A stretch of DNA of 64,000 nucleotides from DATEVL01 sp035471625 (GCA_035471625.1 DATIPT010000037.1:58893-122892); one strand, 5' to 3'; positions 13,692 to 22,630 are shown, numbered from the stretch's first letter. Made by a program: numbers and translations. Notes: generated by a model not told the origin, from the sequence alone.

Positions 13692-15761
13692 CTACTTGTC
13701 CCGCAACAACCGGGACGAGTTGGCCATGATCCCCAGATCGGGGATCGATTGGGCCGCCGCCGCCAGGGCCGGCGGAAGGATCCCGAGGGCCGCCAGGGTC
13801 AGCCCGACGGCGTTGAAGGCGATGGTGAACAGGAGGTTGCCGCGCACGATACGCATCGTCCGGCGCGCAACCCGTACCGCCTCCGGAACGAGACGCCAGT
13901 CGTCGCGCAGGAGGGCGATGTCGGAAGCCTCAGCCGCGACCGCCGCCCCCGCGGTTCCGACAGCGATCCCGACGTCGGCCTGGGCCAATGCCGGGGCATC
14001 GTTGATCCCGTCCCCGACCATCATCACCCGCCGCCCGCCCGCCTGAAGCTCGCGAACGTAGGCGATCTTGTCTTGCGGCAGTAGGTCGGCCCGGTACGGA
14101 AGATCCAGATCGTTCGCCACCGCCAGGGCAGCGCCTGCCCGGTCGCCCGTGACTACTTCCAGGTGGTCGAAGCCCATGGCGCGCAGCTCGGCGACCGCTT
14201 CGCCGACTTCGGGTCGCTCGGCATCGGCTGCGGCCAGGATCCCGACCGGATGGCCGTCGAGCGAGACGTGCAGCAACGTATAGCCTAGGTCTTCCAGCCT
14301 GCGGATCTCACCATTCCTGGCGGCATCCGGCAGCAGGCGATCACTCCCGACTTCAACTCTCCGTCCTCCGACGACGGCACGGACGCCGTGCCCGGGGATC
14401 GCTTCGAACGTCTCGGGAACGGCAATCTGCAGCCGGCGCGCTTCGGCCGCCGCGCGGACGGCGCGCGCCAGAGGATGCTCCGAATACCGCTCGGCGGCGG
14501 CAGCAATCGAAAGGACGTCGTCCTGGGAGATTCCCAGGGCGACGACCTCACGGATCTCGGGCCGGCCCAAGGTGAGGGTGCCCGTCTTGTCGAACAGCGC
14601 CACCCGCGCCCGGTCGAGCGCCTCGATCGCCCGGCCTCCTTTGATCAACAAGCCGCGACGGGCGGCCGTCCCAATCGATGCCATCATCGCCATCGGGGTC
14701 GCCAGGGTGAAGGCGCACGAACACGCCACCACGAGGACGGCAGCCGCCGCCAACGGGTCGCGCCGGAGGATGAGCGTCAGGACGCCGACGGCCAGAACGA
14801 ACGGCAGGTAGTAGCCGGCAAACCGGTCGGCCAGCCGCTGCGTGCGCCCCTTGCCGCGCTCTGCCTCCTCGACGAGGTGAACGACTTTGCCGAACGTCGT
14901 GCCCTCGCCGGTGGCCGTGGCGCGCACCCGCAGGGTCCCCAGGCTTGCCATCGTCGCGGCGTAGACTGTCGCGCCGGGGCCAGCCTCGACCGGCATCGAC
15001 TCCCCCGTGATCGCCGCTTGATCGATCGTCGCCTGTCCTTCGAGGACGATCCCGTCTACCGGGATCGCTTCTCCCGGAAGAATCCGAACGATGTCTCCGG
15101 GTCGAACGTGGCCCGCCGGGATGACCTCCTCGCCATCACTCCGCTCGACCCGGGCCGTCTGAGGCGAGAGCGACATCAGGGAACGAACCGCCAGGCGCGC
15201 CCGCCCGACCGTCAGCCGCTCGATGTAATCGCCGACGCGCATGAAGAAGACCACGATCAGCGCTGTCGCCCACTCTCCAACCGCGGCCGCGGCAACGACG
15301 CCGAGGGTCATCAGCGTGTGGGCGATGATCCGTCCCTGGCGCGTGGCACGCACGACTTCGCGCAAGACCGGAAAGCCGGCAAACCCGATCGCCGCCACCC
15401 AAACAAACCAGGGGATGATCCGGTTGAGGACTTCTAGCCAGCCAAGCCACTCACCCGCGACCGCCAGGAGGACCACCGCGACGGTCAGCCCGCCGACGAT
15501 GAAGAGCGGCCGGCGCGGCGTCGGCTGCGGCGCCCTGGCGACGGTGCCCTCGGGTACAGAGTACCCTGCAGCGGCGACAGCCTGCCGGATGTCGTCGAGC
15601 TGGACGCGCGACGGGTCGAGCTCAATTACCGCACGCTCGGTCGCCAAGAGAACCTCGGCCGAGACGACCCCCGGCACGCCCGAAAGCGCGCGCTGCACAT
15701 GCTCGGTGCACTCGGCGCAATCCATCCCGGCCACAGGTACTTCAATCTTCGTGACGGTCAT
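13692..15761 (-). CDS. P1B-type heavy-metal translocating ATPase with CSC motif
   Basis: A 689-residue ATPase exporting transition metal ions. Residues 5-68 form an HMA metal-binding domain with GMDCAEC. Eight membrane helices follow. The intramembrane metal site reads ACSCAFTLATP (about residues 344-354), so it is CSC where Cu/Zn ATPases have CPC and the proline is replaced by Ser. The actuator TGE is in TGESMPVE, the phosphorylation motif DKTGTLTLG follows, HP is in SEHPLARAV, and the hinge is MVGDGINDAPA. The C-terminus ends in SSRLLRDK. The changed site makes the ion uncertain. It is the last gene of the minus-strand metal run. Confidence 0.9.
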   Translation of the reverse strand: MTVTKIEVPVAGMDCAECTEHVQRALSGVPGVVSAEVLLATERAVIELDPSRVQLDDIRQAVAAAGYSVPEGTVARAPQPTPRRPLFIVGGLTVAVVLLAVAGEWLGWLEVLNRIIPWFVWVAAIGFAGFPVLREVVRATRQGRIIAHTLMTLGVVAAAAVGEWATALIVVFFMRVGDYIERLTVGRARLAVRSLMSLSPQTARVERSDGEEVIPAGHVRPGDIVRILPGEAIPVDGIVLEGQATIDQAAITGESMPVEAGPGATVYAATMASLGTLRVRATATGEGTTFGKVVHLVEEAERGKGRTQRLADRFAGYYLPFVLAVGVLTLILRRDPLAAAAVLVVACSCAFTLATPMAMMASIGTAARRGLLIKGGRAIEALDRARVALFDKTGTLTLGRPEIREVVALGISQDDVLSIAAAAERYSEHPLARAVRAAAEARRLQIAVPETFEAIPGHGVRAVVGGRRVEVGSDRLLPDAARNGEIRRLEDLGYTLLHVSLDGHPVGILAAADAERPEVGEAVAELRAMGFDHLEVVTGDRAGAALAVANDLDLPYRADLLPQDKIAYVRELQAGGRRVMMVGDGINDAPALAQADVGIAVGTAGAAVAAEASDIALLRDDWRLVPEAVRVARRTMRIVRGNLLFTIAFNAVGLTLAALGILPPALAAAAQSIPDLGIMANSSRLLRDK

Positions 15762-15801
15762 AGCCTATCGACAAATTCTCCCTGATGGGGAGGCCGGCGG
15801 A

Positions 15802-16170
15802 TCAGCGCCGCACGAGCCACAGGATCCGATCATACGAGAGTCCGTAGTGGAGCACGACGGCCCCAAGGTAGATACCGGCCAGGCTCGTCGACCCGCGGGC
15901 GAAGAGCGCCACCGTGGCCCATCCGAAGAGGGCGAACTCCAGGGCGAGCCGGGCCCACCCGGGGATCGGGACGGGCGCCCTTCCCGAGGCGCTCGCGTCC
16001 TCCGGCACCCGAAAAGTGCCCCAGGCGGCGGCCGCCGCTATGGGCAAACCAATCGCCCATAGATACCGGATCGGTCCGTCGGAGAGGCTCCAACCCCAGG
16101 CGCCGATCGCCACAAGCGCCGCAACCTCGAGAAGAAACCTCAGGCCCAGATTCAAGGGATGGTTGGACAT
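15802..16170 (-). CDS. DUF2568 (YrdB-like) membrane protein
   Basis: A 122-residue protein with about four hydrophobic segments. The N-terminal part (LRFLLEVAALVAIGAWGW) and the repeated GWARLALEFALFGWATVAL agree with the DUF2568/YrdB family of small membrane proteins. No function is known. It follows the Lgt-like gene by six bases and precedes the metal ATPase gene by 40 bases on the same strand. The start is ATG at 16170. Confidence rests on the family pattern alone. Confidence 0.72.
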   Translation of the reverse strand: MSNHPLNLGLRFLLEVAALVAIGAWGWSLSDGPIRYLWAIGLPIAAAAAWGTFRVPEDASASGRAPVPIPGWARLALEFALFGWATVALFARGSTSLAGIYLGAVVLHYGLSYDRILWLVRR

Positions 16171-16176
16171 CGACGG

Positions 16177-16944
16177 TCACCCGGTCAGCGGGTCCTCCTT
16201 GCCAGGGCCGGTGGGCGCCAAGTAGGCGCGTGCCAGGATGTGCAATCCCGCGAGCGCAGCGAGCAGGATCATCAGGCTGGCAACTTGCGCCAACCGGAGA
16301 CCTCCGAAGATGATCGTGCTGTCGCCGCGCCAGGCCTCGAGCACCAAGCGCGCTCCGGTCGTGAACGACACCCACAGCAGAAACATGACCCCGGGCAGGA
16401 GCGAGCGACTGCGGAGCCAGAGGGCCGCGCCGAGGATCGCCGACGCGGCGATCAGTTCGTAGATCTGGCTAGGATGACGCGCCGCCCCCCACAGTTCGAT
16501 CCCCCAAGGTACATCCGTTGGGGCGCCAAAGGCATCCCCACTGGCAAAGTGGGCCAGGGCGAAGAAGACGGCGAAGACCGCGAACATCGGCGTCAGCGCA
16601 TCGAGTGTGGGCCACAGCGGCAACCCCGCCCGTCGCCCGTAGATCCAGGCGAAGAGCACGGCACCAACGACGCCCTCGGTCGCCGAGAGAGTCTGCGGGC
16701 TGAGAGAAATCACCCCCAGGGGATCGGCGGCGTACGCCGAGGCGTAGCGAAGGACGTATCCCAGTCGGGCCGAAACCAGGCCGAAGATGAGCGAGAAGAA
16801 GACAAGCTTGGAGAGGCGATCGGCCGATAGCCCGCGCCGGGCGGCCTCGCCATCCAGCGTCAGGGATCCGATCCAGACGCCGAGAAGAAGGAGCAGCCCC
16901 GGAAGCTGGATCGCCAGCGGGCCGAGCTGGAGGACGGGCATCAT
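16177..16944 (-). CDS. prolipoprotein diacylglyceryl transferase family protein (Lgt-like)
   Basis: A 255-residue membrane protein with about seven helices. The motifs of the Lgt family are present: the substrate-contact RHPSQIYELIAA, and later GDSTIIFGGLRLAQV. The Lgt catalytic Arg and the His of the HPxQxYE segment are kept. It may transfer diacylglyceryl to lipoproteins, or it may be a paralogue adapted to the redox partner. The ATGATG start overlaps the TlpA stop by four bases, so both are made together; pairing with a TlpA-type thioredoxin is suggestive of membrane-linked thiol chemistry. A second, degenerate Lgt-like gene lies at 54684. Confidence 0.82.
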   Translation of the reverse strand: MMPVLQLGPLAIQLPGLLLLLGVWIGSLTLDGEAARRGLSADRLSKLVFFSLIFGLVSARLGYVLRYASAYAADPLGVISLSPQTLSATEGVVGAVLFAWIYGRRAGLPLWPTLDALTPMFAVFAVFFALAHFASGDAFGAPTDVPWGIELWGAARHPSQIYELIAASAILGAALWLRSRSLLPGVMFLLWVSFTTGARLVLEAWRGDSTIIFGGLRLAQVASLMILLAALAGLHILARAYLAPTGPGKEDPLTG

Positions 16945-17525
16945 GGCGAAGGGCCTTCCAGGAGCGCTTCGGCCTCGGCCCGCAGCACGGCCTCGCGCAT
17001 CGGCCCGCCAATCACAACCGTTCGGATCACGCCCTCGGCATCGATGAAGAAGGTCGTCGGCAGGGCGCGCACCTGGTACAGGCGCTCGATCTCGCCCGTC
17101 CGATCGAGTCCGATCGGGAGGCTCAACCCGAGTTCCGCGGCGAACGCCATGGCAGCCGATTCGCTGTCTTGTCGCGTGACGTTCAGGGCCACAACCTGGA
17201 TCCCGTCTTCGGCGAGGTCATTGTGGACGCGCTCCAAGGCCGGCATCTCAGCTCGGCACGGCGGGCACCAGGACGCCCAGAAGTTCAGAATGACCCCGTC
17301 CCCCCGCACCTCGCTCAAGCCCCAGGAACCCCCATCCGATCGCTCGACGGTGAAATCCGGCGCCAGGAACCCTTCCCGCGGGCTGGGTACCCTGCCTCCC
17401 GTCATGGACGAGGCCGGGACCGCCGAGACCGCCGTCCAGGCCCCGCCAATCACGAGCACGAAGGTCATCAGCGCGATCCATCGTCCCCTGTGCGCAATCC
17501 AGGCCGGGAAGGCACTAGTGCGCAT
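16941..17525 (-). CDS. TlpA-family thioredoxin-like redox protein, membrane-anchored
   Basis: A 194-residue protein with an N-terminal membrane anchor (about residues 14-36) and an extracytoplasmic thioredoxin fold. The active site is FWASWCPPCRAEMPAL; the cis-Pro loop is RALPTTFFID. Family members reduce disulfides in cytochrome c maturation or serve as thiol peroxidases. An ATG at 17525 has GGCGGA at a fair distance, and overlaps the previous gene's end by 11 bases; a TTG at 17549 would overlap it more. Downstream it overlaps the Lgt-like gene by four bases. Confidence 0.88.
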   Translation of the reverse strand: MRTSAFPAWIAHRGRWIALMTFVLVIGGAWTAVSAVPASSMTGGRVPSPREGFLAPDFTVERSDGGSWGLSEVRGDGVILNFWASWCPPCRAEMPALERVHNDLAEDGIQVVALNVTRQDSESAAMAFAAELGLSLPIGLDRTGEIERLYQVRALPTTFFIDAEGVIRTVVIGGPMREAVLRAEAEALLEGPSP

Positions 17526-18687
17526 CGTGGTCCGCCATCTCGGGGCCAAGCCAGGCCGGGAGAATGGCCCGGCGACCGCTGACCCACGTCGCCAGGCCAG
17601 TGGCGATCGGGACCGCCAGGATCAGGCCGATCGATCCGACCAGGGTTCGCACGACTTCCTCGGCGATCATGGCTCGGTTCAGGGCAATTCCCAGCGGCTC
17701 CCCGAACATCCCGAAGAGCAGCAGGAGCGGCAGGGAGGCCCCGACATATGCCAGGAGCAACGTGTTCACGGTGGCGGCGATATGATCCTGTCCGATGACC
17801 ATCGCTCGCCGGAAGAGTCCCCGACCGACGAGACCGGGGTCGGCCCGGCGGAGTTCGAAGACGGCCGAGACCTGGTTGATCGTCAGGTCGTCGAGGACCC
17901 CCAGGGCCCCGATCAGGATGCTGGCCAGGAGCAGGCCGCGCATGCTGAGGCGGACCCCCGAGAACTGAGTCAGGAACATGGCTTGCTCGCTTCCCAGCCC
18001 GGTCAATCTTGCCGCCTCCACACTCGCCAACGCCAGAACGGCGGTCAGGATCAAGGCGAAGAGCGTGGCGGCGACGGCGGCGTGCGCCTTCAGCGTCCAG
18101 CCGTGGATGAGATAGTACGTCAGCGTGAGCAGAACGAACGATCCAAGAACGCTTGTGAGCACCGGGTCTTGGCCGCGCAGTATCGACGGGAGGATGTAGC
18201 CGGCAATCACCACCAGGCTGATCGCCATCCCGATCAGGGCCCGCACGCCTTTTCCCCGACTGACGATAATGATCAGCAGGACGAAGACGAGCAACAGGCC
18301 CAGGAGGGCTCCATTGCGGACATACTCGGCGAAGTACACTTGCGCGCTTCCGTCGGGCCCGGCCGAGACCGAGACGAGAACCTGGTCTCCAGGACGGAGC
18401 GGCGCCGGATCATCGACGATCTGGCGCAGACCGTAGTCGACCGTGACCCGGCTCCCGGCGTACGGCCCGCCGAGGACCTCGACTACCATCACCTGATACG
18501 GTTGTTCGCGCTCCCCGAGAGTAGTCGTCCCCTCCTCCAGAATCTGCGCGACCCGCGCCGCACTCAATCCAGATACATCGGACCCGGGCTCCGGCTCGTC
18601 GACGGCAAAGCGGTAGCCGATGAAGGCTCCCACCACGATGACGACGACCGCCACGCCGGTTAGGGATCGCCAGCTTTTCAGAGTCAC
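17515..18687 (-). CDS. YibE/F family membrane protein
   Basis: A 390-residue protein with a short N-terminal helix, an extracytoplasmic domain (about residues 30-120, including VEVLGGPYAGSRVTVDYG) and about eight helices afterward. The C-terminal motifs SLGVLDDLT-like (ILIGALGVLDDLT), TLLLAYVGASLPLLLLF and NRAMIAEEVVRTLVGSIGL are the YibE/F signature. Function is unknown; proximity to pantothenate or redox genes has been noted elsewhere, but nothing specific here. GTG start overlaps the stop of the ureohydrolase gene (GTGA), so it is in the same transcript. Confidence 0.87.
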   Translation of the reverse strand: MTLKSWRSLTGVAVVVIVVGAFIGYRFAVDEPEPGSDVSGLSAARVAQILEEGTTTLGEREQPYQVMVVEVLGGPYAGSRVTVDYGLRQIVDDPAPLRPGDQVLVSVSAGPDGSAQVYFAEYVRNGALLGLLLVFVLLIIIVSRGKGVRALIGMAISLVVIAGYILPSILRGQDPVLTSVLGSFVLLTLTYYLIHGWTLKAHAAVAATLFALILTAVLALASVEAARLTGLGSEQAMFLTQFSGVRLSMRGLLLASILIGALGVLDDLTINQVSAVFELRRADPGLVGRGLFRRAMVIGQDHIAATVNTLLLAYVGASLPLLLLFGMFGEPLGIALNRAMIAEEVVRTLVGSIGLILAVPIATGLATWVSGRRAILPAWLGPEMADHDAH

Positions 18688-19643
18688 TTGGAAGCGCCTC
18701 CACGATCGATCGCTCGCAATGCCACGAGCGATAGCATCTCAAAGACCAGATTGGCCGCCAGGATGGAGGTGATCTGCCCATGGTCATAGGGCGGCGAGAC
18801 CTCGACGAGATCGAACCCGACGAGGTCCAACCCACGCAGACCCCGCACCAGATGAAGCAGGTTGTAGCTCGAAAGCCCTCCTACTTCGGGTGTTCCCGTC
18901 CCGGGCGCATAAGCCGGGTCGGCCGAGTCGATATCCAGGGAGATATAGGTTGGCCCATTGGCGGCGGCGCGGATGATCTCGAGGACGGCCGGAATCCCGA
19001 GGTCGAAGACTTCATCGATTCCGAGGACGCGGGCCCCGAGGCGGCGCGCCTCGGGCAAGTCATCGGCATCCGTCGTCGGCCCGCGGATGCCAACCTGCAC
19101 ATAGCCGCCGGATCGGATCAGGCCCTCCTCGATCGCCCGGCGGAATGAGGTCCCGTGGCTGTAGGGACGGTCGCCAAACTCTTTCGGCCACGTGTCCGGA
19201 TGGGCGTCGAAGTGAACTACCGAGAGCGGACCAAATCGGGCATGGTGCGCCCGAAGCAGAGGAAGAGTCGTCGAGTGATCCCCACCCAGGGCGATCACCG
19301 TGGCGCCGGCCTCGAGGATCCGGCCGACCTCGGCCTGGATGTTCGCCATGGTGTCGTCGATCGAAGGAGGGATCACATCGACGTCGCCGTAGTCGACGAC
19401 CCGAAGGTGTTCCAGCGGCTTGACCCCCAGCGCATTGTTGTAGCCCCAGAGCAGCAGCGACGACTCGCGGATGGCGCGCGGTCCGAGGCGGGTGCCGCTG
19501 CGGTAGGAGGTCCCCGAATCGAACGGGATCCCCACGATGGCGACCTCCCCGGCCCCGACCTGGCGAGAGACTGGGCACCGCATGAAGGAGGCGATGCCGG
19601 CGAAGGGCTGCATCTCTGAACCGTATCCGCTTGCCTCGTTCAT
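18684..19643 (-). CDS. speB: arginase/agmatinase family ureohydrolase
   Basis: A 319-residue binuclear metal hydrolase acting on guanidino groups. Metal ligands are visible in GGDHSTTLPLL, HFDAHPDTW, and SLDIDSADPAYAPGTG followed by TPEVGG. The length and SYRSGTRLGPRAIRE start-region motif are normal for agmatinase. AGGAGG lies 6 bases before ATG 19643. It follows the Ni/Co transporter genes by 85 bases on the same strand and overlaps YibE/F. Arginase, agmatinase, guanidinobutyrase or guanidine hydrolase cannot be told apart from the sequence; the metal transporter beside it makes a nickel-dependent guanidine hydrolase worth testing. The symbol is the family default. Confidence 0.85.
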   Translation of the reverse strand: MNEASGYGSEMQPFAGIASFMRCPVSRQVGAGEVAIVGIPFDSGTSYRSGTRLGPRAIRESSLLLWGYNNALGVKPLEHLRVVDYGDVDVIPPSIDDTMANIQAEVGRILEAGATVIALGGDHSTTLPLLRAHHARFGPLSVVHFDAHPDTWPKEFGDRPYSHGTSFRRAIEEGLIRSGGYVQVGIRGPTTDADDLPEARRLGARVLGIDEVFDLGIPAVLEIIRAAANGPTYISLDIDSADPAYAPGTGTPEVGGLSSYNLLHLVRGLRGLDLVGFDLVEVSPPYDHGQITSILAANLVFEMLSLVALRAIDRGGASK

Positions 19644-19728
19644 CGGCCGCCTCCTATCTGCGACTCCCATCCTGACCGGTCTGCTTCCGGGGCCGTACGC
19701 ACCCAGAACCCGTCCCCGGCGAACCGTC

Positions 19729-20436
19729 TCACGCCCGAAGTCCGTGGACCATGAGAAGGGCCTCGTCCGCCAGCAATTCCTGGGTCGCTCGATCGGCGAC
19801 GACCCGCCCGCCGTCGAGGACCACCGTCCGAGGGAAGATCTCCCGGACCATGCCCAGGTCATGAGTCGACACCAGCATCGTCTGGGGCAGCTCGTTCAGG
19901 AGCTGGATGAGTCCGCGCCGACCGCGTGGATCCAACCCGGCCGTCGGTTCATCCAGCACCAGGATCTCCGGATCCATCGCCAGAACGGTCGCGATGGCGA
20001 TGCGCTTCTTCTCCCCGCCGCTGAGATGGTGCGGCACACGGGCAGAACTCCCCGCCATGCCCACCGAAACCAAGGCCCGCTCTACTCGGCCATCGACCTC
20101 GACGCGTGTGAGCCCCATGTAGGTGGGGCCGAAGCCGACGTCTTCGGCGACCGAAGGCGAGAAGAGCTGGTCGTCCGGGTCCTGGAACACGACCCCGACG
20201 GAGGCCCGGATCCGCCCCAGGTTCTCGTCCTCGACCGGCACGCCGCAGACCCGCACCTCCCCGTGGCCGCGCAGGATGCCGTTGAGGTGCAGGATCAGGG
20301 TCGACTTGCCGGCGCCGTTGGGCCCGACCAGGGCCACCTTCTCGCCCGGCGCAATGTGCAGATCGACGCCGCGCAGCGCTTGGGAGCCATCCGGATAGGA
20401 GAACGTCAGACCGGCAACGTCAATCGTGTGATGCAT
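19729..20436 (-). CDS. cbiO: energy-coupling factor ATPase CbiO/NikO (Co/Ni transport)
   Basis: A 235-residue ATPase energising an ECF-type cobalt or nickel transporter. Walker A is GPNGAGKSTL, the Q-loop is VFQDPDDQLFSPSV, the signature LSGGEKKRIAIA and Walker B LVLDEPTAGLD. The GFGPTYMGL segment after the Q-loop is typical of CbiO. It partners CbiQ and CbiM encoded immediately upstream. The ATG at 20436 is chosen because longer readings would run into the CbiQ gene. It lies 2 bases after the CbiQ gene. Confidence 0.93.
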   Translation of the reverse strand: MHHTIDVAGLTFSYPDGSQALRGVDLHIAPGEKVALVGPNGAGKSTLILHLNGILRGHGEVRVCGVPVEDENLGRIRASVGVVFQDPDDQLFSPSVAEDVGFGPTYMGLTRVEVDGRVERALVSVGMAGSSARVPHHLSGGEKKRIAIATVLAMDPEILVLDEPTAGLDPRGRRGLIQLLNELPQTMLVSTHDLGMVREIFPRTVVLDGGRVVADRATQELLADEALLMVHGLRA

Positions 20437-20438
20437 GG

Positions 20439-21224
20439 CTAGATCCGATGGGCCCAGGCGACCAGGCCGGCGAACAGAAAGACGGCGGCGATGAGCGTCG
20501 CCCAATCGACGGGCCGCATCACCCGCTCCACAAGGCTGACCATGCGGCCATCGTAGCCGCGGGCCAGCATCGCGGCGTGGACACGCTCGCTCCGCTCCAG
20601 CGCCCGAAGAAACAGGCTGCCGACCATGTTGCCGGCCACCCGGGCGTGCCACACGGGCGAGGGCCCCCGCCTCCCCTCGGGGTTGGCGGCGCGCGCCGTG
20701 CGGGCCCTCAGCATCCGGGCCGTTTCGTCGGCCAGGACAAAGAAGTAGCGATACATGAACCCGATTGTGGAGACGAGCATCGACGGCAGGCGCAGCGCTC
20801 CTAGGGCCCACAGGACGTCGGGAAACGGCGTCACGGCAGTCAGCTGGATGGCCGCCTGAACGGCAATCCACGAACGGAGTATCAGGCTGAGGAATCGATC
20901 TAGTCCCTGCGCCGAAACGGTCCACCCCAGCAGCGGGGCGGTGAAGATGACCTCCCCCGGAACGGTGAACAGGAGCGGCACAGCCACGAGCGCGAAAGGC
21001 AGGGCAATGTACGACCGGCGCACGGCGAACGTCCAGCCAAGACGACTGGCGCTCGACGACACGATCGAGAGGATCCACAAGATCCCGAAGGCCGCCCAGG
21101 AGCCCACCGGGATGAGGCCGGCGGCCAGGATGAAGGCAATCACCCCGACCACCTTCACCCGAGGATCCAGCCGATGGATGAAGCTCTCGCGGGGCTGGTA
21201 CTGGTCGGTGAGATCGAAGTGCAT
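20439..21224 (-). CDS. cbiQ: energy-coupling factor transmembrane protein CbiQ
   Basis: A 261-residue T-component with about five helices. It carries the coupling helices recognised by the Ala-Arg-Gly-type motifs: RALERSERVHAAMLARGYDG near residues 208-227, and TRARTAR-like segments before that. RLDPRVKVVGVIAF near the N-terminus is also typical. It links the ATPase CbiO to the substrate component CbiM. It lies 3 bases after the CbiM gene, and all three are co-transcribed with the Fur-family gene. Confidence 0.93.
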   Translation of the reverse strand: MHFDLTDQYQPRESFIHRLDPRVKVVGVIAFILAAGLIPVGSWAAFGILWILSIVSSSASRLGWTFAVRRSYIALPFALVAVPLLFTVPGEVIFTAPLLGWTVSAQGLDRFLSLILRSWIAVQAAIQLTAVTPFPDVLWALGALRLPSMLVSTIGFMYRYFFVLADETARMLRARTARAANPEGRRGPSPVWHARVAGNMVGSLFLRALERSERVHAAMLARGYDGRMVSLVERVMRPVDWATLIAAVFLFAGLVAWAHRI

Positions 21225-21227
21225 CCG

Positions 21228-22187
21228 TCAGCCGCCCGTTGGCTGGCGGCGAGCTGCCAGCCTCCCGACGAGGACGGCGCCGCCGAAGACGACTAGGGTG
21301 CCGAACATGACGGCGGCGACAGTCGTGACGACTGGATTGGAGATGAACGGGACGGTGTAGTCCGGTAGGATCTGGAATGGCGCAGCCTGAGCGAGACCGA
21401 GGAATCCACTTCGTTCGGCGACGGCTTCCAGGCCGTCGGGGCTGGGTGAAGCCAGAGGCGCCAGGGAGGCCACGACGAGCGCGACCAGCAGGCCGCTCAA
21501 GACGACCACGGCCGACCGGCCTCCCGGGGCGTGCGCCCCGGCGCCGACAAGTTCCGGGCGGGCGGCCAAGATCAATCCGATCGCGGCAGCGGTGATGATC
21601 CCCTCGCCGATCCCGATCACCGCGTGAACCGAACTCATCGCCGCCATGCCCAGCGCCAACGGAGCCGTCCCCGACGCCGCCAGTTCGATCGACGTGGCGG
21701 CCGCCGCGACGACGACCGAGATCCAGCCGGCGGCAAAGGACGCCGCCAGAGTGCCCGACCGGGATGCGCCGGCCAGGCGGCGCGCCGCAGCATAGGCGAA
21801 GTATCCCGAGAACGCCGCCACGACGCCCATGTTGACGATGTTCCAACCCATCACGATCAGACCGCCGTCCTGGAAGAGCAATCCCTGGATCGCCACGACC
21901 GCCGTCATGACGAGGGTCGCCGCCCACGGCCCGAGCAGGATCGCCGCCAGGGCGGCTCCGATCAGGTGGCCGGAGGTCCCGACGGCGACCGGGAAGTTCA
22001 CCGCCTGGGCAGCGAAAATGAAGGCGGCCAAGACCCCCATCATGGGAACCTGTCGGTCGTTCAACTGGCGCCGTGTTTGTCGGACAGCGACGAGGATCAG
22101 GACGGCCGCCAAGAGCCACCCGAGGGCCGAGATCGCGGTTGTGAGAAATCCGTCGGGGATGTGGAGACGAGGTGGTGACGCCAACAT
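21228..22187 (-). CDS. cbiM: CbiM with fused PDGLE domain (Ni/Co ECF S-component)
   Basis: A 319-residue membrane protein. The N-terminus HIPDGFLTT, with the metal-binding His near the mature end, is the CbiM/NikM hallmark; later come AAQAVNFPVAVGTSGHLIGA and SSVHAVIGIGEG. The last 100 residues are a second module with SPSPDGLEAVAERSGF and FGTLVVFG, the PDGLE domain of CbiN/NikN-type subunits. No separate CbiN gene is nearby, so the fusion supplies it. This layout is common in nickel systems, so Ni is favoured over Co. ATG 22187 is taken because upstream starts precede the Fur stop and lack the N-terminal IPDGFL context. Confidence 0.92.
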   Translation of the reverse strand: MLASPPRLHIPDGFLTTAISALGWLLAAVLILVAVRQTRRQLNDRQVPMMGVLAAFIFAAQAVNFPVAVGTSGHLIGAALAAILLGPWAATLVMTAVVAIQGLLFQDGGLIVMGWNIVNMGVVAAFSGYFAYAAARRLAGASRSGTLAASFAAGWISVVVAAAATSIELAASGTAPLALGMAAMSSVHAVIGIGEGIITAAAIGLILAARPELVGAGAHAPGGRSAVVVLSGLLVALVVASLAPLASPSPDGLEAVAERSGFLGLAQAAPFQILPDYTVPFISNPVVTTVAAVMFGTLVVFGGAVLVGRLAARRQPTGG

Positions 22188-22189
22188 GA

Positions 22190-22630
22190 TCAGCCTTCTT
22201 CTTCGGACGAGTCGCTGCAATCCTGACAGTGCCCGGTCAGGGTCAGATGTCCGGCATGCAGACGGAATCCTGTCCGCCGCCGGATCCGACTGGCCAGTTC
22301 GGTGATCAACCTGGGTTCGAGCTCAAGCTCGCGCCCACAGGACGCACAAACGAGGTGGTGATGCGGGTGGTCGACATCGTGCAAGGCGAAACGCACCCCG
22401 TCGCCCCGATCCATCGTGTCGACCAGGCCGGCGGCTTTGAGCGAGTCGAGCGCCCGGTAGACCGTGGCCGAGTTGAGGCCAGGAAGGAGGCGCGACGCCT
22501 CCCGGTAGACCTCCGAAGCCGTCGGGTGGCCGCCCAGATGGGCCACCGTTTCCAGGATGACCGCCCGTTGCGGGGTCACGCGGACTCCCCGCTGGCGCAT
22601 CGCCTGACGCAGGCTCTCGCTGCAGCTCAC
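22190..22630 (-). CDS. Fur-family metal-dependent repressor
   Basis: A 146-residue winged-helix regulator. The DNA-binding part has RGVRVTPQRAVILE and LNSATVYRALDSL; the metal part has HDVDHPHHHLVCASCG and a closing HCQDC. CASC and CQDC form the structural zinc site. The likely start is GTG at 22630, with AGGAAGG just upstream; a TTG at 22645 would place the start in that region. Two overlapping palindromes lie upstream (22640-22675) and probably form the operator. As the first gene of an Ni/Co transporter operon, it may be a nickel sensor (Nur-type), although Zn or Fe sensing is not excluded. Confidence 0.88.
   Translation of the reverse strand: MSCSESLRQAMRQRGVRVTPQRAVILETVAHLGGHPTASEVYREASRLLPGLNSATVYRALDSLKAAGLVDTMDRGDGVRFALHDVDHPHHHLVCASCGRELELEPRLITELASRIRRRTGFRLHAGHLTLTGHCQDCSDSSEEEG

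Noticed and set aside
17044..18663. A 539-codon open frame on the plus strand opposite TlpA and YibE/F.
   Set aside because: The minus-strand genes have clear motifs (WCPPC, YibE/F helices), whereas this frame is low-complexity with many Gln, Arg and Asp residues.
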